Below are positions 1-11,900 of a stretch of 64,000 nt of DNA, one piece after another. A program made the position numbers and the translations under genes. Location of the stretch: contig BLZA01000049.1 in the NCBI GenBank assembly GCA_013423385.1, positions 62,001 through 126,000 of the forward strand, given 5' to 3'. Every line of letters begins with the position of its first letter. Positions within the stretch are counted from its first letter, which is position 1. The stretch is from Naganishia liquefaciens (Eukaryota > Basidiomycota > Tremellomycetes > Filobasidiales > Filobasidiaceae). Under the pieces are notes generated by a model. That model was not told where the DNA came from and searched no databases. It saw nothing but the letters and a program-made list of their open reading frames with translations.

Positions 1-1966
1 CACTGAATCACAAGAGCATGAGCACATATAGATTGAGGTTTGCGCGTTTTATGCTTACCCCGCGACACTGCCACCTATCCAGGGTAACAATCCAGGGTTA
101 AGCGGTGGCGCGCTTCCTGCCCGCTTGTTGCAGTCGTCATTCTTTGGTGGATCCGTATCGTTCAGAATGGCCAGTGATGTCGCGAGCGGAGCGAGGGCAC
201 GGAAAGGCCGCTTGTGCTGAGCCTTTGTCTTCCGGACAAGCCGTCGACATTGATCCCGTCGATACGAGTTCAGTTCTGTGACGTTCTGTGAAGCGGATGA
301 GGTACTATCCGCCTTGGTGACTTCGCTTGCTGCGTAGTCCGTGTTCTGGCGTATTGTCTGTACCAGCTGTTCTCGTAGGCGCGGAACAAATCCAGGTAGC
401 ATACATGCTCCACCTGACACCACTATGGAAGACACCATGACTCTCCTCATATCCAACGGAAGCTATGATTACATTGGTCAGAATGCCGCGTAACGCCTGA
501 ATTACGACTCACTGCCGTCAAACAAGACAAGATCACCTCGACCACAGACGCCGAATCCTCATCTCCCTTTTCGAAGAAGACCTCGGCGGCCCTTTCCCGC
601 ACCCATCCTGGTACTTGCACGCTTTCCTGTGTGATGTCGGGAGTCGATGCCTGTTTGCGCAAAATGAATGTCGCATCCTTGGCGTCGGCGGATTGTCCGA
701 AAAGGAGTGCGTGATTTTGGAGGTCACTTGGCTGGTCTGGTCTTTTGCAAGGTTGCGATGGGATCTCCCCTACGAAGCAGCCGCGGGATCGGATATCTTC
801 GAGCGTCAACCAGTCCAGTACATTTTCTGGCACAGAGACCGCTTCAGCGGACTTGGGAGAGTTCGAATCCGAATTCGAATGTGGCGGATGCATTTGTGGG
901 TGTTTAGGATCTGGCCGGACTGGTCGAGAAGATATACGAGGAGCCGTGTATCTTCCGAATTCGAGGATCAAACATTTCAGGCGTCGCAGGAACGCCTTTC
1001 CTGCTATGGGAGTCGTTCGCAAGTACTGATACATGACACGAGACTGGTAAACCTGTCAAGCGGTTATGTGAAGCAGATGCTAGATGGTCCCTCGAATTAC
1101 ACTCACCGGCACAACCGTGGTCTCATGAAATCCAAAGTCCACTACCAACCCCGTCGTATTCCCAGTCGCCATCAATGTCGTCATGTGGCCCGATGTGAAG
1201 GAGATTGACGGCACTTTAAGATTATCAAACAGCACCTCTGATATCAGTCGTTTGATCGGATTGGACAGGAGCGCGTTCTCGACAATGATGACCTTGCGCG
1301 ATCTCGATTCTGTCAAAAGATCACTGAGAAGGCATGTCAGCGTCAGAAGACTTCACCGTATCCGGTAGAACCTACTCGGAATAGACTTTGCGGAATGCGG
1401 TTGTAAGCCGAGCCTTTATCACGCGAAGAACCTCTTCATATTTGACGGGTCCATCAATCCTTCGGGACCCATCCGTTGGAGCAAAAGCTATCTCCATGTT
1501 CATGAGATCTGCCATAGCCTCAAGATCCAGGCCCCACATCTCACCATCTTGCTCCGAACCGAGGTCATTGTCGGGAGCAGCCCAAAAGACCTTTCGCGGC
1601 CGCGCTTCGCCTGAGAATCCGACTTTCCAGATGCGCGATCCTGGGCTACACTTTACATTAGCCTGATTGGAGCGTGACCGTGATGGAGGAGGTGCTTACT
1701 CAATGACGACTCGATCTTCTATGCCATACAAAGAATGTTTCTTCAAATTCTGGTTAAAGAAGTGCCAGGTGAGCAATTTGTGATGGACGGATCTGATATC
1801 GCTGCCTACTCACGGAGATACCGGGGCTCAGGTGAGCACTTGGACTGTAGTTTGCGTTCTTGGCTGGGGTAGTATGCGATTTGCTTGGGCCAGCAGCAGG
1901 AGACCCATCGTAAAACGAAGTTTGATGGGCAGTTGACCGTGCCGCACGAGGCGGCGTACGTGACAT
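1..1966 (-). CDS. ARP10: Actin-related protein 10/11, dynactin pointed-end subunit (3' end cut by window)
   Basis: Actin-fold protein of the Arp10/Arp11 (ACTR10) family, which caps the pointed end of the Arp1 filament in dynactin and so serves dynein-driven transport. I read at least five exons. An N-terminal exon starts MSRTPPRAARS; then come NLKKHSLYGIEDRVVIE, a long exon with PGSRIWKVGFSGEARPRK, an exon SRKVIIVENALLSNPIK followed by VVDFGFHETTVVPV, and an exon YLRTTPIAGKAFLRRL. The last visible exon carries the actin-like VVSGGACMLPGF and GLLPWIGGSVAG blocks. Introns are about 50-60 nt. The exon ending WIGGSVAG runs into a GTAAGC donor near position 58, so the final C-terminal exon lies outside the window. 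The start at 1966 gives an N-terminal extension of about 50 residues before the actin fold; a later start is possible. Family identity is firm from the order of motifs. Confidence 0.85.
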
Positions 1967-2379
1967 TTGACGGTGATAAAGAGCTTGCAGTAGTCCGATT
2001 TACCAGACCTCTTCTTCCACACCCAGGCCTTGGCGAAAGAGGAATGTCCGCGAATGAGAATAGCGAGAGCAACAAGGTGAGCGAGCACAAACCGACTACT
2101 CGAAATACAAGTCGCTCAATCCAAGCATTTGTTGACAAAGTGATCGGTCGCAAATGTCTCCGAGACACAAGCTGTTTGTCACAGTCGTCGGTCTGTACAG
2201 CTGCCTTAACGCTGTCTCTGTATACCAACGACGCCGCAAGAATAGGTACTATCGACAGACGGCAGACCCACGAGCCGTCTTTTCCACGATCCGTCCAGCC
2301 TCTAGGATGATCGATGAATAAGCTACAGTCAGGCTTTGTGCCGGTAGGTCACACGGTTGCCACCCGGAAAACAACGAAT
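1967..2379. other. Intergenic, ARP10 upstream region and PPIL2 3' side
   Basis: This 413 bp lies between the ARP10 start and the PPIL2 stop, with both genes on the minus strand. It should hold the ARP10 promoter and the PPIL2 terminator. Open frames on both strands cross it, but none has recognisable protein content and I see no repeat. Confidence 0.5.
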
Positions 2380-4973
2380 CTACCATCCGCTAAAATCACC
2401 GAAACCTCCTGCCTTCTTCTGCTTTTTCTCCTGCCCACCTATACTATATCCACCTGTCAGGCCCACACCACCAAATCCCGCCGCCTTCCCTCCCGCCGCT
2501 GTATTCTTCTGCGCCGACAGGTATTTTCCGACCGATACTTCCTCTTCTTCTCCGCGTTTCCGCTTGGCGTCCCTGTCTTCGAGATTAGTGCCCAGCCAAG
2601 TTGTCCTATCCTGTTCACGTTTCGCCTTTTTCGCTGCACGCTGGGCCAGGGCTTCTTCTGACTGGTCTTGTCGAGCCAACTTCGCCTTCAGGCGTTCGTC
2701 GTAAATCTCGAACGGATCTTGGACGCTGTAGCAAGGGGATTAGCTTGTTACCGGGATCTTGGTACAGACGCAACCCACACCGTGATTCCCAGAATCTTGA
2801 CGTCTTCCAGGGGACGATCTGTGCCCTTATGGCTTGGCAGCGACTCCATGGCGGAAAGAACGGTGTCACTGTCGATCAACTTTCCAAAGACGGTATGTTT
2901 GCCGTTAAGATGCGGCGTAGCACGGAACGTGAAGAAGAATTGGCTCCTGTAGAACATCGTCGGCGATGTTTCCGTTGAGTCTACAGCCTTCTTACCCGTT
3001 AGTATCCGGTCCTCGGTTTGCCATCGACTATCATCCGCAAACGCGGATCAATATGGGTTCGCAGAGATCTCTGAAAACACGCACCAAAACACCTCGTGAA
3101 TCGTGCTTGTAAGCACCTTTGATATCGGTTTCATCTCGGAAATTTGAGCCCCAAAACGAGGTTCCACCAGAACCGGTGCCTGTAGGATCTCCACCTTGTA
3201 TCTGGGTCCGAGAAGACTTAGAAACGTGCCTTCCATGATTTCAGTATGCATACCATGAACCCAGGAATTAGCCGGTGGAAGATGGTGTTGTCGTAGTAGC
3301 CCTGTTTGGCCAGTTTGATCCAGTTATACACAGTCTTGGGCGCCTGCATCCTAGCATTAGGAAAAATTTCTCAGTGGAAGCGATACCGGCGAACGCACCC
3401 TGTCTCCATGCAGTTCTATGTTCAAATTGCCAAGTGTAGTTTGTATCGTCGCGTAGCCTTTTGCCCGAAGACGCTCTTTTTCCTTGGTGTATTTGGACAT
3501 CTCGTCAAACATGTCTGGGTCAGGAAAATGAGCACAAAGTGGGCTAGGTTGAGTGTTAGATGCGACGTACATTCTTCCTGTGAAAAAACAGAAGGGGTCG
3601 ATTCAGTTCTCAGATTTCGTGAGACCAGCAAAGCCGCAATATTCACGTACCTCGTCGAACAAGGCCTTGTCATTCTTCGTCGTCGGCGCCAGAGCTGTAC
3701 TTGTTAGACTTGCTGCTGCCTGTCCGGTACTAAAGTTGGATGCATTGTCTACCGTTGACGTGATGTCAGCATGTTCCCCCAGTGTTCGTGTGTTACTGTT
3801 CTCACATATGTTATGACTTTTCTTGCGCTCCACCACAACTCCTTCTTTCGGCGCGTCATCCACGTCTTTCGAAACATCCTGTTTTTCCTTTTCGAGCGCC
3901 GCCGCTTGTTTAGACTGTCACAGAGATTAGTCTGATGTAGCCTGTTCTCGCAGAAGCCAAGCGGCAATGCTCACCTTTTCTGCGACCATGCGCAGCACTT
4001 TACTGGCACCTCCCGCCGCGTCGACGTTGATACCTTTCAACGGATTCAACGCCTGATCTTCCTCTGCAGGGTAAGGGAATAATTAGAAAGCGTTAAGATT
4101 GCACCTCGTGTGTGATGTACCCTCGACCCTTTTTTCACTCTTGATGTAATCATAGTTCTTGAGATCTCGCGCTCCGAGGTTTTCAGGATCCTGTACTCAC
4201 CTAATCAGCCATCTGTTCCTCGCAAGAGAAGGCAAAGGGCTTACCTGTATGGTGATAATATCCTTTCGTGTGAACGGCTCCTCTGTGACCAGATCCCGCA
4301 TAGTTTTTGTTTTGATGGCCAACATTTGTAGAGATGACATATCGTAAACATTGCCCTGATGGCGCGAAGGAGTCAGCTAACAATCTTTCGCTGACTCGAT
4401 CATCTTACAGTATTGCGGAGAAAAACTATATGTGTATGCTGTGAGAATGGCTTATAGGTCACCCAGTCTGCTAGACTGCCCTCGGGATTCTGGGATATTG
4501 AGACGGGTTTAAGCCCATGCGAGAATTAGACACCGGTGCCCTTACACGATGAAAGTTGAGCTTGATGAGGTCTGTCGTTTCTAGAGGTGCTCCTGTTACA
4601 GGATCTGTAAAGGCGGAAGATGAGCACGCATTCTCCCTTTCTCAGCTCAAGTTCACTCACTTGTCTTATACTTTCTGATATAAGGAACGATGTTGAGCAG
4701 ATCGAACACATCCGCTCGCGGGGGACTTCCATCGGTGCTCTCCGTGATCGCTGCAACGGGATTCACGAAGGGCTGCAGAGAGAGAGCACAACAGTCACTG
4801 TTGATGAATGTCAATTAGCTCGTTCACGCAATATTCGTTCACCGCGAGACGTACAATGGTAGACGCTGGAAACCAAGGTTATGCGTGACACGCTTCCCCA
4901 CTGATCCGGCGGATAAACCTTCGGCGTGTTCGGTATGAGTGACATATAGCCTGTTATTCTTTGCTTTTCCCAT
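2380..4973 (-). CDS. PPIL2: U-box cyclophilin, PPIL2/Cyp60/cyp8 family
   Basis: Nuclear peptidyl-prolyl isomerase-like protein with a U-box, tied in other organisms to the spliceosome and to ubiquitin ligation. The N-terminus [19 protein letters not shown] is the family signature. It is followed by a U-box region in several exons ([73 protein letters not shown]). A linker follows with the family block [18 protein letters not shown], then the cyclophilin domain with [40 protein letters not shown] and [20 protein letters not shown]. The C-terminus GGFGDFSGW matches the conserved GFGDFS(S/G)W ending. I chose the start at 4973 because MGKAKNN matches family N-termini; an in-frame upstream Met at 5066 gives unrelated sequence. 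The gene has about a dozen short introns and appears intact. Confidence 0.92.
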
Positions 4974-5584
4974 CGTTAATGCTACTGTACGTTGACTCTG
5001 GGTAGATTGGGGCTTCCGAGGAAGTGGTTCTGGTGCATCATGCAAGACTACATGATGCCATACCACCTGCTATACCGTTCACTGGTAATCCTCGAGGTGG
5101 AGGTCGATAGCGATCGAGAACGCGAGATCTCGAACTACCTCGCCGACCAATTCGACGATCCAGCAAAAGTTTCGATTATCGTGTCTCGATTTGTCTATCT
5201 TCGGAGTACTGTAGCGGTGGCTGGTAATGGCAAAGTGCCCATAGATCTCTCTGAGCCTGAACAAGCCAAAGACGATCACAAATCTCTTCAAGCCTGAATG
5301 AGCCTACTTGAAAGGGAGAAGACTACAGGTCCGGCATAAGGTAAGTTGATGCAAGATGAGGATCTGCAGCGAGAATGTCTATCACATGCGGAAGCGCCGT
5401 CATAGATGGTATCATTCTTAACAAAAGAGGTAACTATTCATCTGGAAATCTACGCGACGGGCCATATGCAGGCAAGACGGAGAAGGAATAGATGAACGCC
5501 TGGACATTTCGTTGCCAGATTTTGCCTTCTCCAAGTGTACACGAGTCAGGCACAGGATTACACTACTATGCTTACAACCGCAAA
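4974..5584. other. Intergenic, PPIL2 upstream region
   Basis: This 611 bp lies between the PPIL2 start and the CBP3 stop, both minus. A 101-codon plus-strand frame (4992-5297) and a 70-codon minus frame overlap each other here. Neither resembles a protein I know, so I treat the stretch as promoter and terminator sequence. Confidence 0.45.
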
Positions 5585-6657
5585 TCAAGCCCCATCCTCG
5601 GTCACGAGGTCACTATCCTCCTCGCACACAACACCAAACTCTGCGATTCTTCCCTCGAGCACATCCTGATCTGACAGACCTTCCAGTCTGTAGAGCTCCC
5701 GTCGAATCCATTTGACGATCGTTCCAAGCTGTACGGCGAATTCCAACTCTTGCATGGCAAGCTCCCCGGAAGCTATTGGTTTAAACACTGCATCTCCTCC
5801 TCGACCTGCAAATAGGTTCCTCCACACCCAACTCGCCAACTCGGCATCACCGCCATTTCCTTCCAACTGGCCCTCACTAGAGGGAAGTCCTGTCTGTCCA
5901 CGAGCAATGGCGTAGTCAAAGGTAACTCCGGCGCCCTTCCATTGTTCGCCCATTTCCTTCATGTACTTTCGGACGACCCGTTCGTGCACGTTCTTCCCGA
6001 GCGTTAGACGCATTTGGTTTTCGGCGAATTCGAAAAAGTGCGTAAGGATTTCGGTTTGATAAGTCTGGGCGACTGGAGTTGTCGTTGGTAAGGCAGTTGA
6101 AGCCGGGAGTGAACGTAATCTCGGAATAAGCAATAGCAGATACAGCAGGTGCAATTGGAAGAATGACTGGTATGTTGGTGGGAGAGCACATTCTGCCGAG
6201 GCGAATTAATGACCATCCGGCTCCTTCTTTGTCAGAGCGACTCACCATTGTACCAAAAATCATGATCCCGCTCTACGGCCCGTACCAACGATCCGACCAT
6301 GTTTCCCGTCTCTCTGATGGCGGTCACGGACCGGGTATTGTATCCCATCATCTTCGCGAGAGCTTTAACGATACTGATTTTTAACGGAGAGTGCTTCGCG
6401 CCGTCGTTGTTGGCTGGTACACTCTGAGCAGCGGCCGACGTGGGAGAAGATGTCGTCGGAGGCGTTGGAGGCGCCGCAAAGGGGTTGTTGGCGGGCGGGA
6501 AGATGGGCCGAGGCGCAGGAATAGGAGCATCGCTCGGCTTCGGCTTGGGTGTATCAAGGAGGATCGACGAAGTGGCGATCTGCCGTCGGAGCGATCTTGA
6601 GGCTGACCGGGATGTCAGAGCCAGGAGACGTGTTGATGCGAGAGACATGGTGTGCAA
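5585..6657 (-). CDS. CBP3: Ubiquinol-cytochrome c chaperone, Cbp3/UQCC1 family
   Basis: Mitochondrial chaperone that in yeast binds newly made cytochrome b with Cbp6 and supports complex III assembly. There are two exons. The first encodes a Ser/Arg-rich presequence (TSRSASRSLRRQIATSS), a Pro/Ser/Thr-rich linker and the start of the conserved domain (ALAKMMGYNTRSVTAIRETG). A 53-nt intron with GTGAGT donor is removed so that DHDFWYN joins to ECALPPTYQSFFQLHLL, the family's diagnostic CxLPPTYQSWF motif. The rest (TEILTHFFEFAENQMR, LGKNVHERVVRKYMKEMGEQ, ELASWVWRNLFAGRG, LGTIVKWIRREL) follows the family order. Met at 6657 or 6648 (MSLAST) could be the start. It is divergent from NOSIP across about 257 bp. 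Confidence 0.9.
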
Positions 6658-6914
6658 AAGTCACTGGTCGGAGCAGTGAGATTCAAGAACTGAGCGGGAT
6701 TCATTCAGCTGTCGGTTGTCGATCTGAAATCTGGCGAGGATGCAAGACATGCCGACCTGAGAAATCGATCGATTACTCAGACACGGACATGCTGGCCAGT
6801 GATCCGTTTCTATCCCGGTGTCCCGTGGTGTCGTCGTCGTCTTGGTCTTTTGAAGCGATCCACCGAGATTGTGCACCACACTCACACACCTCTGGCACTC
6901 GTCTCATTGAAAGC
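6658..6914. promoter_or_regulatory. Divergent promoter, CBP3/NOSIP
   Basis: This 257-bp gap separates the minus-strand CBP3 start from the plus-strand NOSIP start. The two genes must share or split it as promoter. I recognise no TATA box or named site in it. Confidence 0.5.
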
Positions 6915-8295
6915 ATGACTCGCTCTCGTACGCATCTCTTGCCTGTTTATGGACGCGGTCACTGATTCCTCCCGTGTTTCTAGACGCCAAAAACAATACT
7001 TCGGGGTAAGTTGACATGTCCTAGGAATCGCGTCATCACTTGTGTCCCCCATGCTGATGTTACTCCAGTTCCGTCTTTACCTATTATGAGCGTAATCGCA
7101 CGGAATATGGATCCAAGACACAACGTATCGGGGCGGATTCCATGAAGAAGATCGATGCATGTTATCTCTGCCTAAATTCCGTGCGGAATCCCGTTGCATG
7201 CTCCAAGGGCCACATTTATTGCAAGGAATGCATCATATCTTCTCGTAAGAATATCCCCATGAGGAATCCTTCCACGCTAACGTTTCTACCTAGTGATATC
7301 GCAAAAGGCGCAGATCAAGGCACATCAGGCGTCGCTGGAGTCATACGCGGCAGAAGAACAACTTGAACGGGAAAAGGCCAGAGCCGAAGCGAGGGATAGG
7401 GTGTTGCGGGATTTCGAGAGAGGTCTTGGTCTAGGAGGGGCCAAGATCGCAGCAAAGCCAAAGGCCCTTGCGGAGAAAAAAGTGGAACTCGGGCGGGATC
7501 CAGCCAAACAGGACGTATCGGTCAAGCTGATCGAAGGTCCAACGGGAGATGAACGGGGAGTGAAGCGGAAATTTGAACTTGATGAGAGCGCCATGGAGAG
7601 ATTGGCGCGCGAGGCGGAGGACGCAGCATTGAAGGCAATCGAGGCTGAGCAAGTGAGTTTTCAGATTGTCAATCGTTCCTGGGATGTTCATTCATGTCCG
7701 TTAGGCCGAATCGAGAAGAGCAAAACTTCCGTCATTCTGGCTGCCAACTCTGACGCCAGAAGCTACGATTGGACCGCTGAAAGATGTCAAGCTTCAAACG
7801 ATGTGCAATGTTGGCGAACACCCTCATCCCCTCGCCCTCAAGAACCTATTACCCGTGCATTTCACCTATCCAGCTGCGTCCAAGACTGACTCCACGAAAG
7901 CAACGCCAATATGTCCTTCATGCTCGCGGGAGATTTCAAATGCCACAAAATCGATACTGCTAACGTCAAAACGTCCAGCGCATGAAGAAACAACGGACGG
8001 ACCGGCGCCGTCCAAAAAGGCGAAAAAGGACAAGAAAGACAAGGAAGAAGTCGTCTGCGGACATGTCGTATGCTCGACTTGCGCCGACACCATTGTCAAG
8101 CCTGGAAAGCAGTGTCCAGTCTGTGAAGCACACATACGGCCAGACAAGGACGTGATCGAGCTCGGAAGAGAAGGTGAGTCTGCGTTGTATGCCTGGCAAG
8201 TCGGAGTTCTGATTTTAAAGGTTTGGTCAGGTACGGGATTCGCTGCGGCAGGGGGAGCTCAAGCCAAGCGCGAAGGTGTCGCTTTCATGCCATAG
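6915..8295 (+). CDS. NOSIP: NOSIP-family RING/U-box protein
   Basis: Homolog of nitric oxide synthase-interacting protein, a nuclear E3 ligase-like protein also found in spliceosomal complexes. The start lies in a 13-nt exon (6915-6927) that joins across a 56-nt intron to 6984, giving MTRSHAKNNTSG, the family's MTRHAKNNT N-terminus. Exon 2 ends at 7005 and exon 3 starts at 7069 (SVFTYYERNRTEYGSKTQR). Then come a U-box half (DACYLCLNSVRNPVACSKGH, YCKECI), a charged coiled-coil (SLESYAAEEQLEREKARAE) and the diagnostic PSFWLPTLTPEA. A C-terminal RING-like half follows (CPSCSREISNATKSI, VVCGHVVCSTCADTI, CPVCEAHI), ending LGREGTGFAAAGGAQAKREG. The gene has five introns. A Lys-rich stretch KKAKKDKKDK may be a nuclear signal. 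A later Met at 7142 would lose the conserved N-terminus, so I reject it. Confidence 0.92.
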
Positions 8296-8900
8296 GCACC
8301 GCATCTTTGCGGATCATGGGTGACATGCGGTTCCGTCTGTTGTATGGCAATATATCGATGATTGCGTTTGCATTCTCTGCTTTAGACGGCTATCAGTCAG
8401 ATTTATTCACACAGGAGAAAGCATTGTCGAAAGGTCCTCTGCAGCTTGAAACGCAGGAGCAACGATATTCGTACAAGTTGAAGGAATTCTGAGGGACATG
8501 GCTGAATATGTATGTCTTTCCGCGACGGCAAATCGAAAGTAGCTTTCCGCCATCCTCTAAATTAACCCGGGGAACCCTACGGAGAATATTGATGCAGGTT
8601 GACTGTGCTGCCCTTTCGCCTTCCCTGACGGGCACGGCGCAGCTGTAAGCAGTCTGTAATGCAGCGCGGTATAGTCGAGTTGTCAGGTCCAAGCGAGCGC
8701 GGAATACTCGGCGTGCATGCCCAAAAACTGGGCGGCCGAATGACGAATCGCGTTTCGGCGCGTTCAAGCTGCCGCCGATCGTCTCTGAACGAGACCGTGC
8801 GCGGCTGAATACGCTGAACAGAGACCAATCGAGATAGGTCCAAAACACACACCCTTCGCTGAGCCATCCCTTCACGAGAGGCTTCGGCATACCGTGCATC
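8296..8900. other. Intergenic, PAN2 upstream region
   Basis: This 605 bp lies between the NOSIP stop and the PAN2 start, both plus. Minus-strand frames of 96 to 169 codons cross it, but their translations look random. It presumably holds the NOSIP terminator and PAN2 promoter. Confidence 0.45.
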
Positions 8901-11900
8901 ATGTCGGCCTACACCGCCCTGCAGCTCATCCCTCCGCTGCCGCCGGCACCGTACGATCCCGTCCCATTCCCTACGACGCTCGCGTTCGACCCGTACGCCG
9001 ATTTGCTCAACATTGGGACATCCGCAGGTACCGTCGTCTCGTACTCGTCACCGCTCAGCTTGACCCGTCATGTCACGTATCCGGCGCATGGAGCCAAGAA
9101 TTTTAGTAATTTCATGGGTTTCGAGGTGGGAGAAGTCAGGGAGATCATGATGACGGAGAGGGAGGTGTGGAGTCTGACGCCCGGAGGCGCGGGAGGCAGG
9201 ACGAGGGGTGGTATGACGAGGTGGAGCGCAACGTGAGTCGCCGAGCGAGCTTCAGGCGCAGGTCGAACTCTGTAACTTTGCTGCGCGGGAGAACCGGATC
9301 GAACCTATCATCCCATTGTGGAACGGGATTCAGCGCGTGCCTTCAGCCCGATGACAATCATGCTTCGTACTGACTTCTACGGCAGCGATCCTCAGCGCGG
9401 ACTCAAGACCTTTACGAGCAACCCCGTAAACTCGCACGAGCTTGTCGCGGGAGGCAAGGGCCTACAAATGATGCTCGTCAATACCGCTCGCGGTGAGATT
9501 GTCACGCGAGTAAGGCATCCATGTCACATGGCCAGAGACCTTGATGTTGACAGACCGTAATCGTTCCACAGCTCGACATCTCTCAATCTCTCAACAAGCT
9601 CATCTCGCTCCCGAAATCCATCCTCGCGCTTTCCTCGCTCGGACACATCAACCTGCTCGATCCGCGCCAATCATTCAAGGTTTCGAATGTAATCTCGCTC
9701 GTGAGCCCATACTTTACAGATTCTGGCGGCGTCGATGTGCAAGGCAATACTGTCGTCCGCTATGGCTCCAAGTGGACGTGAGTCCCCTTCCTTCTACCTG
9801 GACTCACCCTGACTGTATTCGCCCTTCCCAGCGCCGACCAGCAAATCCTGCCAGATGCCTCCATCATGCTCTTCGATCTGCGCAATCTAAAATCTTCATC
9901 AGAACCAATGTCCACACTCTCCTTCCCGCCCGGCTGCGCGTTTGCGAAGATTCATCCGATGGATACGTCCAAGCTCGTATGCGTCGGTGCTCAGGGGCTC
10001 GTCAGGACATTGGACATGTATGGACGGGAGACAAACGCTGGGCAAGGCTATGAAGCAGAGGGAAGCGACACACAGGTCAGTCAGTCGTGGACGATTCGAG
10101 GGAGAATGCTAATGCCTCGAATTCGAGCAGCTTCCCGTCAACACGTATGCCACGGCTTGTGCCTTGTCGCTCCAAGGGGACTATCTCGCCATCGGTGACG
10201 CCGAGGGTCAAGTTCATCTCACGACGTCCCACGATCTCTCGGACGACAGTCCGCTCATCGATCAAGAGAGTGGAGCGATCAAGTTGCCGCCGATGAACGG
10301 GTATGCGGCCCAGTTTGGCGGAAGTCGCGCGACGGTGGATTGGCCGGATGTCCCGGTCGAGTTGCCGAGGGTGCACTGGACGGATCAAACGTGAGTTCCA
10401 TTGCTCACGCTCCCGCTGCTAGCTCACCCAACCTCGTTTCAGTCCGCTCAACGTCGTTGGAATGCCATTTTATGATACACCGCTCCTCTCGAATTTCTCC
10501 TTCGCGGAATACGCAACCGCTTCATCACCAATCTTCCATCCGTCGCCGAAAATCCCAACCTCGATCCTCTCCTCCATGCGCGTATTTTCGGGCGTAGGAT
10601 ATGCCGTGCTTCCAAAGGAAATGCAGGGCAAACGGAATGTGGTCTGTCGAGAATCCAAGGCGAATCTCTTGGTGGATAGACGCGGCAAGTTTGTTCGTGG
10701 CGATGTTGATGGCGATGCGGGCAAGTTTTCGGTCGGGGCAAGCGGGAGGAGGGAGAGTGGGCCGAGGTTTCGAAGTGAAAAGTCACGGGCTGGGACAGAT
10801 GCCGATGCCGATGATGTGAGTATCGCTTGCATCACTGTTGGGTGTCCATCATTGACGCATATGCCGTAGCCGAGTCTCACACCGACGAATGAACTGACAA
10901 TTGACGGCAAGCCCGCGATGCCCAGGCATTATCGAAAAGTCGAGATCAAGTATTCGCGGTTCGGGGTGGAGGATTTCGATTTCGAGTATGTTGTCTTTCT
11001 GCTCGTCCCCCACAAGGCGCTGACTGAGTCTATGCTAGATTTTACAACAAGACCAAATACAGCGGCCTGGAAACCCATATCTCCAACTCGTATACCAACA
11101 GTCTGCTCCAGGCTCTTCACTATACCCTTCCCATCCGTATCGTCGCCAAGGCACACATCGCGCAAGATTGCCCGAAAGAGTCTTGTTTATTGTGCGAGGC
11201 AGGATTCCTGTTCAGAATGTTGGAAGACGCCAAGGGCATCAACTGCCAGGCGAGTAATTTTTCGAGGGCTTTCAGTTCGTCGTCTCAAGGTTCGTCGATC
11301 TGCACTGTCTGCTAGGAGATTGCTGATCCAGGTTGCTTTCAGCTGGCATGCTCGGACTCCTCGTCTCGGAGGATAATCAGGAGAAGGTAGACTATGCTAG
11401 TCTGATTCAGAAATTCAACCGTTGGTTGATGACCGCGTTTGCATCCGAGGATACGCTATATGCTACGGGCGTACCCCTAGAACGGGAGATGTCGGAGCTT
11501 TCGATTCAGGAGGAGACGAACGGCACAGCATCAGCCGGCAAGAGGGGATCGAGCGCGCCGACGGCCTCGATACCGCCATTGACGCAGATATCGGCCCTGA
11601 AGGGCATCACCAAGACCGAATGTATGTCTTGTCATGCCACGACAAGGAAGGACTTTTTGGCCCATGTGGTCGATCTCATCTATCCGCGACCTGTGAGTAT
11701 CGCGCTGGCAAGGTGACTATCGGCAACTGATAATCTTTGAAGGCCACAACGCCGCGTAGTCAACAAAACAAGCACGCGACTTTTTCCGAGATTGTTCAGA
11801 ATTCCCTCATCCGGCATACATCCGTCAAGAGCGTCTGTGGTGCGTGTAAACGCAACTCGAATCTGATCAGCCGGCGAACATTCTCGAAGACTCGTGCCAA

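Noticed and set aside
4992-5297. 101-codon plus-strand frame upstream of PPIL2.
   Set aside because: It starts inside the PPIL2 leader, has no recognised domain and competes with an opposite-strand frame.
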